Assembly: GCA_033032865.1 (NCBI GenBank)
Contig: JAWHQI010000049.1
Location: 868,001-932,000, forward strand
Direction: 5' to 3'
From: Dactylorhiza incarnata
Lineage: Eukaryota; Streptophyta; Magnoliopsida; Asparagales; Orchidaceae
Length of the DNA: 64,000 nt
Each line of letters begins with the position of its first letter. Position 1 is the first letter of the stretch. The position numbers and the translations under genes were made by a program. Below are positions 11,512 to 21,852 of the stretch, piece by piece. The notes under the pieces were generated by a model. That model saw nothing but the letters and a program-made list of their open reading frames with translations. It had not been told where the DNA came from and made no database searches.

Positions 11512-13301
11512 TCACTCAGGAGGGGTAGGAGGAGTTTTTCTTTTCCTAGTGAATACTAGAGTTTTTAAATAGGAGAGTTGCTCCTTCTCAGTAACAGGTG
11601 GTTCACTCAGCTCCCCCTGAGTCACAGCAGTTTGCTCCCCCTGAGATGGAATATCCTTTGAGCCTTCTACTTCTGCCTCTTTAGTTTCTTTCTCAGCTCC
11701 AGCTTCAATTATGTCAGCATTTGGCTCCCCCTGAGCTTCAGCTTCTTCAACTTCAGCATCAGTTTCCTTTTCAATTTCTGCTCTGCTAGCCTCCCCTTGA
11801 AGGAGGACTACTTGTTGTGTAGCTTCTCTTGCTATAGAGAGTACATCTGGTATCTGGTCCTCAGCATGTAGCTCTGGTACTAATTCATTCCCAATTGTCT
11901 TAAGCAGTGCAAGACTATCAGCTTTTGAAGTAGGAAGGGACTTGTGTGAGAGAGATTTATGACTTGAGAGCTGCTCTTCATCTAATTTCTCCCCCTTCTT
12001 GACCTTCTTAGCTAAGGAGGTTAAGAAAGACCTGGTCACTTTAGAGGAAGAGACAGAGGACTTCAAGCTTTGCACAGAGGCATTGACCCCATCTATTTGG
12101 GTTTGCATGTGCATGATGGAAGAGTGAAGTTGGGAGCAGTGTCCATCCAGCATTTCTTGAAATTTTTGGGCTGCTGACTGGATACACTGGGTGATGAGAG
12201 TTTGAGTGGATAGAGATGGTTCAAGCTGTGTTGGAGTAGGAGATAATGGTGGAGGTGGAGGTGATGAAGGTGGAGAGAGAGATGTATCATTGTGATGAGG
12301 TGAGTTTGATGGAGGAGGTGGAGGAATAGAGGAGGGTTGAGCAGGTGATTGAATTGGTACTTGTGAAGGTGTAAGTAAGATAGGAAGTGTGAGGGTAGTA
12401 GAAGCTACAGGTGTGGATGATGTTGGTAGAGAAGAGGTGTCTGTATGAAGAGGAGGAGGTGAGGATGGATGGCTAGGAGAGTTAGGAGGAGAGGGAGTCC
12501 TGTCAGGAATGGCACCGGGCTTGGGAATTTGCATGGTCCATTTAGAGAAGAGGGCTATGGACATCCTTTTTCCAGGGGGAATGGGGAATCCTTTTGACCT
12601 ACATAGGTCAGGGAAGGAGTGAACGAGTACCTGACTCATGATCCTCATATAGGCATTCTCTTTGTGAGAATATTTGTAGTCTATCATTTTTAGTAAGCAG
12701 CTGGCCCAGTCAACCTTCTTTTTCAGCACAAGGGCCCCCATGATGTTTAGTTGCTGCTTGGGCACTGCATCATTGTCAGAGATCTTGCATAATAGAACTT
12801 TTCCTACTATGTCTGCCAATAGCCTATATTCCTCAAAAAAATCTATTTTCTTCAGGTGGATTGGTTTATCTTTGGAGAACTTCATGATGAGTAATAGATT
12901 CTTGGTTTCCTCAGGGGTGAGGTCCACAGGTTCATCACCTGGTAAGGGAATGTTGATGAAGATTCTTTTAGCTATTCTTAGAAAATAATTTGTTTTCCTT
13001 TTGATTTGAAATAGAATAGTGGTTGTTGTGTACCTGATGGAAGATCAATGGTGTCCCTATGGTGTTCTGCTGAGATTAAGATAGGTGTCTCATAGAGTGT
13101 TCCTGTGATTTCTCCTTGCTCAGATATCTGAACATGATTCATTAAATCAGTGAGTTCTATCTCTAGGATTCTGCATCTTATGGAAATAAGTTTGTCCAAA
13201 CCAGCTTCAGTGAAGAGAGCTATGATGCTCTTATAGTTTTCGGTGGCGGCTTGGAAGGATTCAAGATCAATGTCAAAACCAGAGTTGATCTTGGGAGCCA
13301 T
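11512..13301 (-). pseudogene. Accessory gene of A (plant retrotransposon extra ORF), one frameshift
   Basis: It lies in sense orientation between gag and the 3' LTR. It starts with MAPK at 13301, runs 107 codons, shifts frame near 13010, and continues as an open 471-codon frame to 11512. The N-terminal half (about 250 residues) matches the accessory protein of B in the boxes ILE..D...NAKI/HVQI..QG and DI(L/V)GKVLLCK, and resembles the antisense protein of C. The domain resembles the family called 'putative plant transposon protein' (Pfam PF20167, from memory). The C-terminal half is Pro/Ser-rich, followed by a Gln-rich helix (residues about 235-300 of the second frame), a basic stretch KKVKKGEKL and an acidic tail. 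Function is unknown. A TATA-like box and CT-rich leader upstream suggest its own promoter. Confidence 0.7.
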
Positions 13302-13660
13302 TTAGGTCAGTGAGAGAGAGAAAGAGATGGCTGGACTGAGAAATGAGAAGGATGAGAGATGCAAAGAGCGTGCTGAATTTTAACTGAAGAGTATTTTTAA
13401 GTCAGGTGAAACTTCGACACGAGACACAACTCGAGGTTTATTCGGTACACCAGAAGATGTGACTGAAAATATTTTGGTATTGCCGCTCACTTTCATGAAG
13501 TCGACGTTGCGTCGAGTGGAAGTCGATGTATGTATCGGTATAGCCTGATAGGGTTTCCTATTGACGTATGCGTCGATATGATTTGACGCATACGTCGATT
13601 TTATTAATCATTTTTAGTTATCGACGATGCGTCGATTAAGGAATCGACTTGATTTTTACT
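13302..13660 (-). promoter_or_regulatory. Candidate internal promoter of A accessory gene
   Basis: In minus-strand order there is a cluster of TCGACG words, including the inverted pair GACGTATGCGTC / GACGCATACGTC (13564-13600). Then comes an AT-rich TTAAAAATACTC near 13385-13397, then a CT-rich leader with TCTCTCTCTCAC, then ATGGCTCCC at 13301. The same word family fills the LTR U3. The layout looks like a promoter with a 5' UTR, but no transcript is known to me. Confidence 0.45.
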
Positions 13661-13699
13661 TTGTTTGAGAATTTTTGGTTTTTCTTGAGGGGTTATTTC

Positions 13700-16076
13700 T
13701 TCCTATTCCTAAGGTTTTCTAAGTCAGCTTTGGACTAATTTTATAGATGATTGGGTTGATTGTGCCAACATTGTTTGGCAATGTGGCCAATTTAATTACA
13801 GATATAACACCTAATTGTCTTTTGGTTAAGGAAATTTGAGTTTAGGGAGGGATAAAGATGGTGATTCGGATAGAGTTGTTGATTAGGATAAAAGTTTTGA
13901 TCAGGATAGTAATTTTGAATATGAAAAGAGTTTTGATTAGGATAGAGGTTTTGATCAGGATAAAAATTTCCTGAATGGGGTTAAGATAGAGAGTTTTTGA
14001 GGGATAGCTATGTCCTGTATTTAAGTTGCTCTGAGGTTTTATGCGTCGATATTTATTCGACGTATGTTGAGAGTTGCGTCGATATGTATTCGGCGCTTTC
14101 TTTAGATTGCGTTGATCTGGAATTGATGCATAGAAGTAGTTGTGTTGATTGTAAGTCGACGTACTGTTATTCATGCATCGATTTGAGGTCGAAGCATCTA
14201 AGTAATTGCGTCGAGTCGAATTTGACGTACTATCATTCATGCGTCGATATCAAGTCGACACAATTTTATCTTCACAGATTTTATTTTTCCCTTTTTCTGA
14301 TTGGAGTTTTGTTTCTTTATAACTTGTTTCTTTTGACATAGTTGCTTTCTCAGAGGTAGTTTGAGAGCCTTCTTCTGAATGGTATGATGATGATTCATTA
14401 AGTTGGTTTATCTCTTTGAAGGTGAGGTCTTCTGTATTTTGTGAGTCTTCTTCTAAGTTTGTTGATTTAATGGGTTTAGTAAATTTAACAGGGCTCATCC
14501 AAGCAGGTTTGGTAGATTGTATTGAACTAGTTGAAGGATCAGCCCCTAACCCAAGATTCTTATGTCTGATTATTTGTTTTTCAGTGATTTCTTTAAGTGT
14601 TTGGCTTCTGACTTTTATAGATTCTTCAAAAGCTTTTGCCTGGGATACCTTATTCTTAAGAAGTTGATTTTCTATTTTAGCACTATTTATTTCCTTTTCT
14701 GTTTTATAGATTTTACACCTAAGTTCATAATTGTTTGAACATGTATCTTCTATTTTTCTCATATTAATTTGTTCTTTTATATCCTTAATTTCTTATTTAG
14801 CTTTTAGTTGATCTAAACAGAGTCTTTCAAAATCATTTTTAAAATCTTCACAGAGAAAAACTATTTCATCAAAAATGCTTACCTCTCCCTTATCCTCAGA
14901 TTCCTCTATGAGAATAAGGCTATTTGCTGTTGAGGAGATGCTTCCTTCTGATCCTGTTTCACTCCATGATTCAGCAATACATTCTTCTTCTGTGCTTCCA
15001 AGAGCCATTAACCATAGATCTTCTTGCTTAGACTCTTCATTGTCACTTTTGGATGAAGTGATGTCTTCAGAATCTGTCTCACTCCAAGCTTATGCAATGA
15101 AGCCACTTTCTTTCTTCTTCCCCTTTTTCTTGAGATCTTTCTTTTTCAGATCTTTCTTTTTCTCACCATTCTCTGGACATTCTGGAGCAATATGCCTAGT
15201 TTTCCTGCAGGAATAACAAATAATTTCTTTAGTAGGAGTCGTATCATACCTTGGTTTTGACTCTCTCCTTCTAGATCCATCTTTCCAGACCCATCTCTTG
15301 AATCTTCTAGCCAGGAGGCTGAATAATTCTTCTTCAGTAACAAAAGTTTCCTCTTCTGTTGCTTTTAATGCAATGTTACTATCTTTTGAGGAGGTTGGTG
15401 TGTTTTCTCTTCTTTCCTTTTCTTCTCTGGTTTTAAGTTGTTGCTCATAAGATTTGAGTTTTCCTAAAAGGGAATCTGTTGAGATTTCCTTTTGTCCTCT
15501 AGTATCCCTTATTGCCCATATTCTTGAGTCCCATGAACTTGGGAGACTCATTAGCAATTTGTCATTTATCTCTGTGAGAGAGATCTCTCTATCCAAGCTC
15601 CTTAGTTGATTGATGATCAGACTGAATCTGTCATACATCTCAGATATGCTTTCTTCATGCTTCTTTTGAAAGTTCTCATATTGGGAGATCAATAGAGCCT
15701 TTCTATCTTTCCTGTCAACAACACTTCCTTCTACTATCTTTGTAAGAGCCTCCCAGATTTCTTTGGCTGATTCACAGTCAACAACCTTTTGAAAGATTTC
15801 ATCTGAGAGGGTTGAGACAAGAATGTTCATAGCTTTTGTATCACTTGTTCCTGCCTTCTTTTCTTCAACTGTCCACTCAGCCCTTGGGACAAGTGTTTGA
15901 GTCACTTTACCACTTGAGTCCTTTCTATATGGCTTAGGAGGACCTGTCAAAATAACATTGAACAAATCTTCATCAATAGAATTCATATAGATCCTAATCC
16001 TTATTTTCCAAAGTGCAAACTTTTCAAGGTTGCAAATTGGTGGTCTGGTGGAAGCATAATCTGTGATTTGTGTCAT
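13700..16076 (-). pseudogene. gag: gag of element A, two zinc knuckles, broken
   Basis: This is the capsid/nucleocapsid protein of a copia element. It starts at ATG 16076 (MTQITDYAST). The DUF4219/UBN2-type capsid domain covers residues about 10-220, and the first knuckle CYSCRKTRHIAPEC about residues 287-300. A lysine-rich stretch and a coiled coil with the GLGADPSTSS box follow. A TCGACG palindrome block lies inside the gene at 14035-14265, then a Tyr/Asn/Gln-rich stretch (13850-13985). The second knuckle at 13768-13809 has an in-frame stop between its second Cys and its His. Stops at about 15090 and 14793 and a frameshift before 13809 break it. It is homologous to fragment I (1-1175). Confidence 0.75.
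14035..14265 (-). repeat. TCGACG palindrome block inside gag of A
   Basis: About ten GTCGA/TCGAC words and degenerate forms, of the same type as in the LTR array (11012-11240). They lie between the coiled coil and the second zinc knuckle of gag. Element C has its own words at the equivalent place in gag (29797-29834). Confidence 0.65.
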
Positions 16077-16164
16077 GTGACAAATAGTTTTTAGAAATCT
16101 ATATATATATATATATGAGGTAGGATCTTTTTGATCAAGGAGTTACCCTTTTTAGATCAACCTC

Positions 16165-16176
16165 GCTTTGATACCA
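16165..16176 (-). other. Primer-binding site of A (initiator Met tRNA)
   Basis: On the minus strand it reads TGGTATCAAAGC, one mismatch from the usual TGGTATCAGAGC, two bases from the 5' LTR end. Confidence 0.85.
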
Positions 16177-16178
16177 AT

Positions 16179-17509
16179 TGAAAGTGCACAGTTAACCTCA
16201 CTAGAATTCTCTAGAGGGGGGGGGGGGGTGAATATAGATTAAAAATACTTTGTGCAAAGTTAACAAATATATATATATATATATATGTGTAATAATCACA
16301 GATTTAAGCTTTCCACACACACCAACAAGAATTAAGCAAGTAAAGAAAGTAAAATAGCAAGAAGAAAATCACAGCACAACACAAAGAAATATAGTGGTTC
16401 CCCAAACTTTGGGTAGTCCACTCTTCTACCCCCTTGGTAGGAAATCACTAACTTGTACTGAGTCTTTTGATAAGGAGACTCTTAGAACCAGCATGAGTCT
16501 TTTGATAAGGAGACTCTTAGAACCAGTACAACTGAATTTTTTGAAGAGAGATTCTAAAAACTCTTTTACACAGTTTGAAAATGAAATGAGAATAAGAAGA
16601 AGAAGTAGTAGAGAAACAATAGAAGCATGAAAGAATCTTCTTCCTAGCAAGAAGATTAGAAGCACAAGTATAGTGAATGAAATCTCTCTTCTATTGTGAA
16701 AAGGATATTGTAAGCCTTTCTCTTTATCAATGAGAACTTTCAGAAATTGCAGTAGTATGGCTTCAGAAGAAGGAGAAGAAGAGAGCTTGTTGTTTGCTGC
16801 AGCACACTTTCACTTCTCTCAGATTTTCTCACTTTTCACTTGGGAGCTTTTCCTCTTTTTCAAAATGGATGGAGTGGATCACTTTATTTCTTCTCTGCCG
16901 ACTTCCCTCTTATTTATAGCTCTGTTTATTCAAAGAATACTATAAGAGAATAATCAATTAGCAGACAGAGAAATAGTAAGAGAGAAAAGATTCCATAATC
17001 AATATTTCTGTAGAAGGAAAGAGATCATTCTGATTTCAAATAATATCCATAATAAACTTAATCAATTTAACCAAGAATCATTTAGAAAGAAAGACTGATT
17101 CAGAACGGCTATAAATGAATAATATAATTCCATAAGAATCAGATCTACAGAAAGAAGGAAAGAAATCTGGCGTGTTTTGAATTTGACATAGAAATCGATG
17201 TACGTTGATTACTATCCGACGTAAGCGTCGATTTCAGACTGGCTGGACGTCGAGAGGAGAATATGGATGATGCGCCGACTAATATACATCGATTTCATTA
17301 GATACGTCAACTAGAAGTCAGAGTTACGTCGACATAGGTTACGTCGGATTATGTCTGGAGTTACTTCGACTCATTCTGAGAGGAATGTCGACTACACTTC
17401 GACGTTGCGTCGAATACTATTCGACGCATATTTACTTAGACTAATTTTTCATTCTTAGAATTTATATTCTACTCATTTTTAGAGGTTAAGATAAATCATT
17501 TCCCCAACA
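16179..17509 (-). repeat. 5' LTR of A
   Basis: 1331 bp, from TGAAAGTGCACAG to ...TTTCCCCAACA on the plus strand. Here the G-run is 13 (16216-16228). A (TA)n tract is longer than in the other LTR. TATA box at 16909-16919 and TCGACG array at 17190-17430. A few percent mismatch to the 3' LTR by eye. Confidence 0.92.
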
Positions 17510-17514
17510 AAGCC

Positions 17515-17743
17515 AGTTGTTTCCAAAGAGTTGAGGATCGATCCCTTGCTTAGTTTGGATCATTTCTAATATAGCTTCTCTGTATTTTTCTTAGTGTAAC
17601 TTTATTTTATTGTCTTGTACTTTTAATTCCTAGTAATGATTTACTTTACTTGCATTTGTACTTTTCTTTTCATAGAAATAAAAATGTTCTTTTCAATAAT
17701 GAGTAGCTTGTTTTATAGCATTTGATTGGAAGAATTCTTAATG
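17515..17743 (+). repeat. 3' LTR of F, second part, truncated
   Basis: It resumes F's LTR exactly where A interrupted it (compare 5316-5543) and stops at about 17743. Some 650 bp of LTR end, present at 5544-6192, are missing. Confidence 0.8.
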
Positions 17744-17841
17744 TTGAAACTGCCAACTAGTCTCTTAAGTTCGGACCCACAGGGGGGTGTAGCCTATGCC
17801 TACTTCTCCCTCACCTAACTCTCCTGACTTTGGATGGAAAA
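17744..17841. other. Unassigned 98-bp segment between F and G
   Basis: It has no match to any other part of the window that I can see. It contains a GGGGGG run in CCACAGGGGGGTGTAG. It may be the target sequence into which G inserted, or a scrap of another element. Confidence 0.4.
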
Positions 17842-17861
17842 TGTAACACCCCAGGCTTCCC

Positions 17862-17985
17862 TCAAGCTGCTTCTCAAGAAACAGCTACTTCTTGAGAAAC
17901 AGCTACTTCTCGAGAAATAGCTACTTCTAAAAAAATGCAGGGTCAAGCTACTTCTCGAGAAACAGCTATTTCTCGAGAAGTAAAG
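17862..17985 (+). repeat. CTTCTCGAGAA palindromic repeats in G LTR
   Basis: Six or so copies of a roughly 20-bp unit with the palindromic core TTCTCGAGAA, linked by ACAGCTA. Confidence 0.8.
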
Positions 17986-17992
17986 TAAGGGA

Positions 17993-18318
17993 GTTCGATG
18001 AAGAGAGAGTTCAGAACCATCGGGACGTTAGTTGGTTTCATCGAACGGAGTTCGATGCCAGAGTTCGACGAAGGGAGTTCGTCGAATGGAGTTCGACGCC
18101 ATAGTTCGACGAAGGGAGTTCGTCGAACAGAGTTCGATGCCAGAGTTCAACGAAGGGAGTTCATCGAATGGAGTTCGACGAAGAGTTCTACGAAGAGTTC
18201 GATGAAGTGAGTTCGTCGAACGGAGTTTAACAAAGAGTTCAACGAAGGGAGTTCATCAAACAGAGTTCGACGAAGGGAGTTCGTCGAATGGAGTTCGACG
18301 AAGAGTTCGATGAAGGGA
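17993..18318 (+). repeat. GTTCGACGAA / TTCGTCGAA tandem repeats in G LTR
   Basis: About 20 irregular units alternating GAGTTCGACGAAG and GAGTTCGTCGAA, so that adjacent units form inverted repeats. The open frame through it is repeat-driven and not a gene. Confidence 0.85.
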
Positions 18319-18967
18319 TTTCCGTAAGTAGCATTTCCTGGACGACCGATCTGTTTGGATCTTGATCCAATAGTCTAGATAAGTGCGTCCTAAGGTTTTA
18401 TTTAGGGCAGCGAAATTCTTTTCTCTTTTCGTGAAGTCCTTTGTACTTCTGGAGGCGTAGAAGAGAGGAAGGGTTTGGAGGAAGAAGAAGGCTAGATCCG
18501 CCATTGTTGGAGCACCGGAGCTCCGTTCGCCGATCCGAGACCAGATCCGTGGAGAGGACTAGAAGGCGCTTATTTCTATCCATGCCTTTCAACCGATCCA
18601 TGGCGAGGAAGAGAACTCTTAGGGTAACGACATCTCTCCTCCCAGTTTTGGGATGCGTGCATGGCATCTATGCTTTTACTTTCTCTATTCTGAAATTTAT
18701 GGCACCAGATCTCTCAAATGATAGGGGTTTGGGTCTCCTTGGTTCAAGAAGAACCATCGGGTTGATTGAGTCCGTCCCCGATATGATTTTGTAATAGAGA
18801 TCCGCTCCGTTAGTGGATTAGGCATTTTGGGTGAAGCCGAAATCGTGACCGGTGGTCCGATTCGGTGATGTTGCTTAATGTGCATTTTAGGGATTTTGCT
18901 AGAAATCTGATGACGGCAAAAATGTGGTATGTGTTGCCCTTATGTTCGTGTGAGAATGAATGTTGGT

Positions 18968-20410
18968 TGATGAGTCCAAATTATATACACATTTTCGGAC
19001 TCATCTGGGCTTGTTTTCACGCACATGCACTTCACTTTCTGCACATTATTGCTTATATTTTACTTGAACACATTTCTTCACGAAGTGCTCATTTTGGCTG
19101 ATTGTGGTGTGCAATTGCGCACTATTCTGCTGGGGGTAAGCACATGATGCTCCCCATGTCTTTATTTTATCGTTATTATATATTTCTGTGTGCTGGTGGT
19201 ATGTTCCCCAGCTTGTTGGTTTATATTGCAGGTGGGCAGATCTTCATTCTATGGGAATTGTAACCTAGAGAAATCGCACGGTCGTGCAATTCCTTAACGC
19301 ACGATTTCAGCCACCGTGTGATTCCTACAGTACATATAATTGGTGATTTGCCCTGGCTCGTGCGTTTTGTTCGCACACGGTCAATTTTGATCGTGCGTGA
19401 GAAAAATCGCACGAGTTTCCCTCTTTTATCTAAGAATTTATGTCATTTTACAATTTTCCAGATCGCACGGTCGTGCGTTTATCCTTCACGCACGATTTTT
19501 TCAATCGTGCGTGTTCATTTGCGACCCAAAATAGCATTCTGAATTTGGTCATGCATTTTTACGCATGGTCGTGGGTTTGGTCGTGCATGAACAAAATTCT
19601 GCAACTTTTCTATTTAAACTGCGATTTTTTGGGTTTTGAGTGTCGATTCTGTTCCGCGATTTCTTCCGCCGGAAGGGGCGACTGCTCCGTTTTTGAAGGT
19701 TTCTTCCTCCCCCTTTCACCCGAGGCCACCTCGCATCATCCAAGCACTTCAAGGTAGAGATCCTAGCCCTACTCTCATCAACGAAGGAAGGAGTACACAA
19801 CTTTTGTGGTGGCCAGATCGTGACACGGAGAAGACGGGTATACTGGAGGGAAGGTGACAGCTACTCTGGACCCCAAACGCAGTTGAGGACCGAGCTTGGA
19901 CGCGGATTGACAACCCGATGATTCCTACCGTGAATCCCAACAAGTCTCTGGATGTGGTATGAGGTGCGCCCCATTCCATCCTCCATCCCACCGTCATGTT
20001 CGTGTGCCGCACTAGCAATTTCTAGTGGCGTGCTTGTCGACGAGGTGCTTGCGACCCTCATTCCGCTTGCCTACTCGTCTATCAGCCCTTGCGAAGCAGC
20101 GCACTCAAGGCCTGCCTAGTCTCCATCCCGCCAAGCAAAGCATTGCATAGCGGCATTGCATAGGAGTAGTTGTAGTTGTTTTCTTTTATTTTCCAAAAGC
20201 CAAATCACCCCGTTTCCGCATCCCATCCGACATAAAGGACTTCAATCTCAAGTCCTTCCTCAATAGTAAACTCCACCTTACTGTGTTCCTTCGAGATCGA
20301 TACTTGGGGATTCACTCCCACATTTTATATTACTTGAATGATTGGTACACTGCCATTTTGTGTCGCAGTCTTGCTATCGCCTATAGCGGTGTGCTAAGAT
20401 TCGCGCATCA
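18968..20410 (+). repeat. LTR 1 of E (outer 5')
   Basis: It runs from TGATGAGTCCAAATTATATA to ...TTCGCGCATCA, 1443 bp. It is about 250 bp shorter than the other two, because the stretch matching 24606-24776 and part of 24840-24960 is missing or rearranged. Palindromic GCACGGTCGTGCG words are at 19266-19590 and TATTTAAA at 19611-19618. Confidence 0.88.
19266..19590 (+). repeat. TCGTGCG palindromic word array in E LTR 1
   Basis: Repeated GCACGGTCGTGC, ACGCACGAT and complements, ending about 20 bases before the TATTTAAA box. Matching arrays are at 23915-24235 and 49815-50130. Confidence 0.8.
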
Positions 20411-20416
20411 AGTTTT

Positions 20417-20434
20417 TGGCGCCGTTGCCGGGGA
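20417..20434 (+). other. Primer-binding site 1 of E (tRNA-Asp)
   Basis: TGGCGCCGTTGCCGGGGA matches the complement of the tRNA-Asp(GTC) 3' end at all 18 positions, six bases after LTR 1. Confidence 0.92.
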
Positions 20435-20629
20435 ACACAGACGTGTGGGTTTTTTGCAGAGGGAGAATCTCAGAGAGAATCCCTTCCATTTATAAATTGC
20501 ATCATTTCTTTATTTTATTTCTTGTTATTCCTTTTTCCTGTTTAATATTAGGTTGCTCTAGTAAATTTTTGTTAGGTGTGGTATTTTGCACAATAGTGTT
20601 TTTATTTTGAATTATTTTATCTTCACACT

Positions 20630-21852
20630 ATGTGGGCTTCATTAAATATTCGTTGCCGTTCGTGTGGAGATATTTCTCATGCTAGTGATAGATGCCCATC
20701 GGGAGATAATAGCCCTAGCACTCAAGGCCCAGCATATGGAGCACCGACTTCGTCTGGTACTCCATATGGTGCGCGTAAGTCCTATGGCTATTCTGCCGAG
20801 CCTTTACCATCACACTTCTTTTTGGCTTCATCTCCTGCTGTGCCAAAGAAGCCCGCAAGGCAGTGCTTGTTTTGTCAGAGCACGGATCATGTCTTGAAGG
20901 ACTGTGCCGAGTATCTTCGCCAATTGGACGAGGATGATGAGCTGGATATCTGGATCGTCCCGACTCCTACTTCTGGCAGCACACCTTCAACATCTGGTTA
21001 TGCGCCCATATCACATTCATGCTTTGAAGGTATGATGTGGACCGAATCACCAGATGTGTGGCTGATCCAGGCTATGACATGGCTGAGCCCATCTCCCCTG
21101 CACATATATCACCATGCATGGATTCGATTCTTTGTGAGGAATCGGTGCATGACATTTATCCAAGCACTATTCCTCCCCCTGTTTTGCGTACTATATTAGT
21201 CTCTGACGATATTGTTGAGGATGTATCGTAGGATGAGGCTGGCGATCAATGTGTTATGCCTGCTCCTATGGAGGAGGACAACCTTCTAGGTGAAGAGGAG
21301 CTTTCCTCAGCACCGGTGGAGGAAGTCCAACTCTTGGGCATGGCCACTGTTGATCCCGCCGAACCTTGTAGCATTGATGACAATGCAAACATTATTTTAC
21401 TTTCCCAACCTGATGGGAGTGAGACCTGGACCACTCCCCCGCTTGATTTTTATTTAAGTCATTCTTCTTGTTTATTTCTTGATCCCCCTTCTTAATCTAA
21501 GCCTGTGCAGGTTGAGTCATCAAAGGTACCCCAGGAGGACTTGGAGCATGATGCTCAAGTCAATGAAGAAAGCATCCTCTTATGTGAGGAGGTTGATCCC
21601 CCCTCCGTAAAAGAATCTCCACTCATTGCCTTCTCCTCCTGCTGCCTCCCTGGAGATGATACCTTGCTGGGCAAGGATAGTTTTGGTGAGTTGAGTGAGG
21701 ATTCCTCCTCTTCTTACTTTTTATTCCCTCTACCTGTGACGAGCAGGTATTATATATATTCGGGTAGAGGCGTGACTGTTCTATCGCCGTATCGGTACCC
21801 GCTACCGACACGCATATTAGAACAGTTACCTGTGCACTTTTCTTTTCATTGA
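20630..21852 (+). pseudogene. Double zinc-knuckle protein of E, copy 1, broken
   Basis: About 407 codons starting MWASLNIRCRSCG. Two CX2CX4HX4C knuckles are at residues 9-22 (CRSCGDISHASDRC) and 79-92 (CLFCQSTDHVLKDC), pointing to RNA binding like a nucleocapsid. The rest is Pro/Ser/Thr-rich then acidic, with repeated EE/DE patches, and closes with the box SGRGVTVL..LPTRILEQLPVHF. No capsid, protease or RT domain is seen. Compared with copy 2, one G is lost near 21030, shifting the frame, and TAG stops stand at 21229-21231 and 21493-21495. The reading frame of copy 2 supports the original order. It is a distant relative of the F ORF. Confidence 0.65.

Larger units (their letters stand above)
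10005..17509 (-). mobile_element. Element A: copia retrotransposon with gag and accessory gene, no pol
   Basis: A complete 7505-bp minus-strand element is flanked by the 5-bp duplication AAGCC (10000-10004 and 17510-17514). Read in element sense it holds 5' LTR (16179-17509), an initiator-Met primer site, gag (16076 to about 13700), a palindrome-rich spacer, an accessory gene (13301-11512), a polypurine tract and the 3' LTR (10005-11324). Protease, integrase, RT and RNase H are absent between the second gag zinc knuckle (13768) and the accessory gene. A therefore needs enzymes from a relative. Sirevirus affinity is inferred from the long two-knuckle gag and the extra gene before the 3' LTR. 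Confidence 0.88.
4351..17743 (+). mobile_element. Element F: tRNA-Asp-primed LTR retrotransposon without pol
   Basis: F has a complete left LTR (4351-6192), a primer site complementary to tRNA-Asp, an internal region of about 2.9 kb with one decayed ORF, and a right LTR starting at 9089. The right LTR is cut by element A at 10004/10005, resumes at 17515 and stops at about 17743, where similarity to the left LTR (near 5543) ends. The Asp primer site is typical of Athila-type gypsy elements and of gag-only relatives. No protease, RT or integrase is visible. Loss of the right terminus prevents a target-duplication check. Confidence 0.8.
17842..18967 (+). repeat. 5' LTR of G, part 1
   Basis: It begins TGTAACACCCCAGG and carries two palindromic repeat arrays (17862-17985 and 17993-18318), then about 650 bp without a recognisable gene. 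It ends at 18967 with TTGGT, the target duplication of E. Confidence 0.75.

Noticed and set aside
18441..18794. 117-codon arginine-rich frame in G's LTR
   Set aside because: No domain, no second copy to compare, and placed in LTR sequence between repeat arrays and E. Overlapping frames on the other strand are as long.
20417..20434. Possible tRNA-Asp gene fragment
   Set aside because: Only the 18 bases of the primer site are present, on the complementary strand, right after an LTR. There is no cloverleaf.
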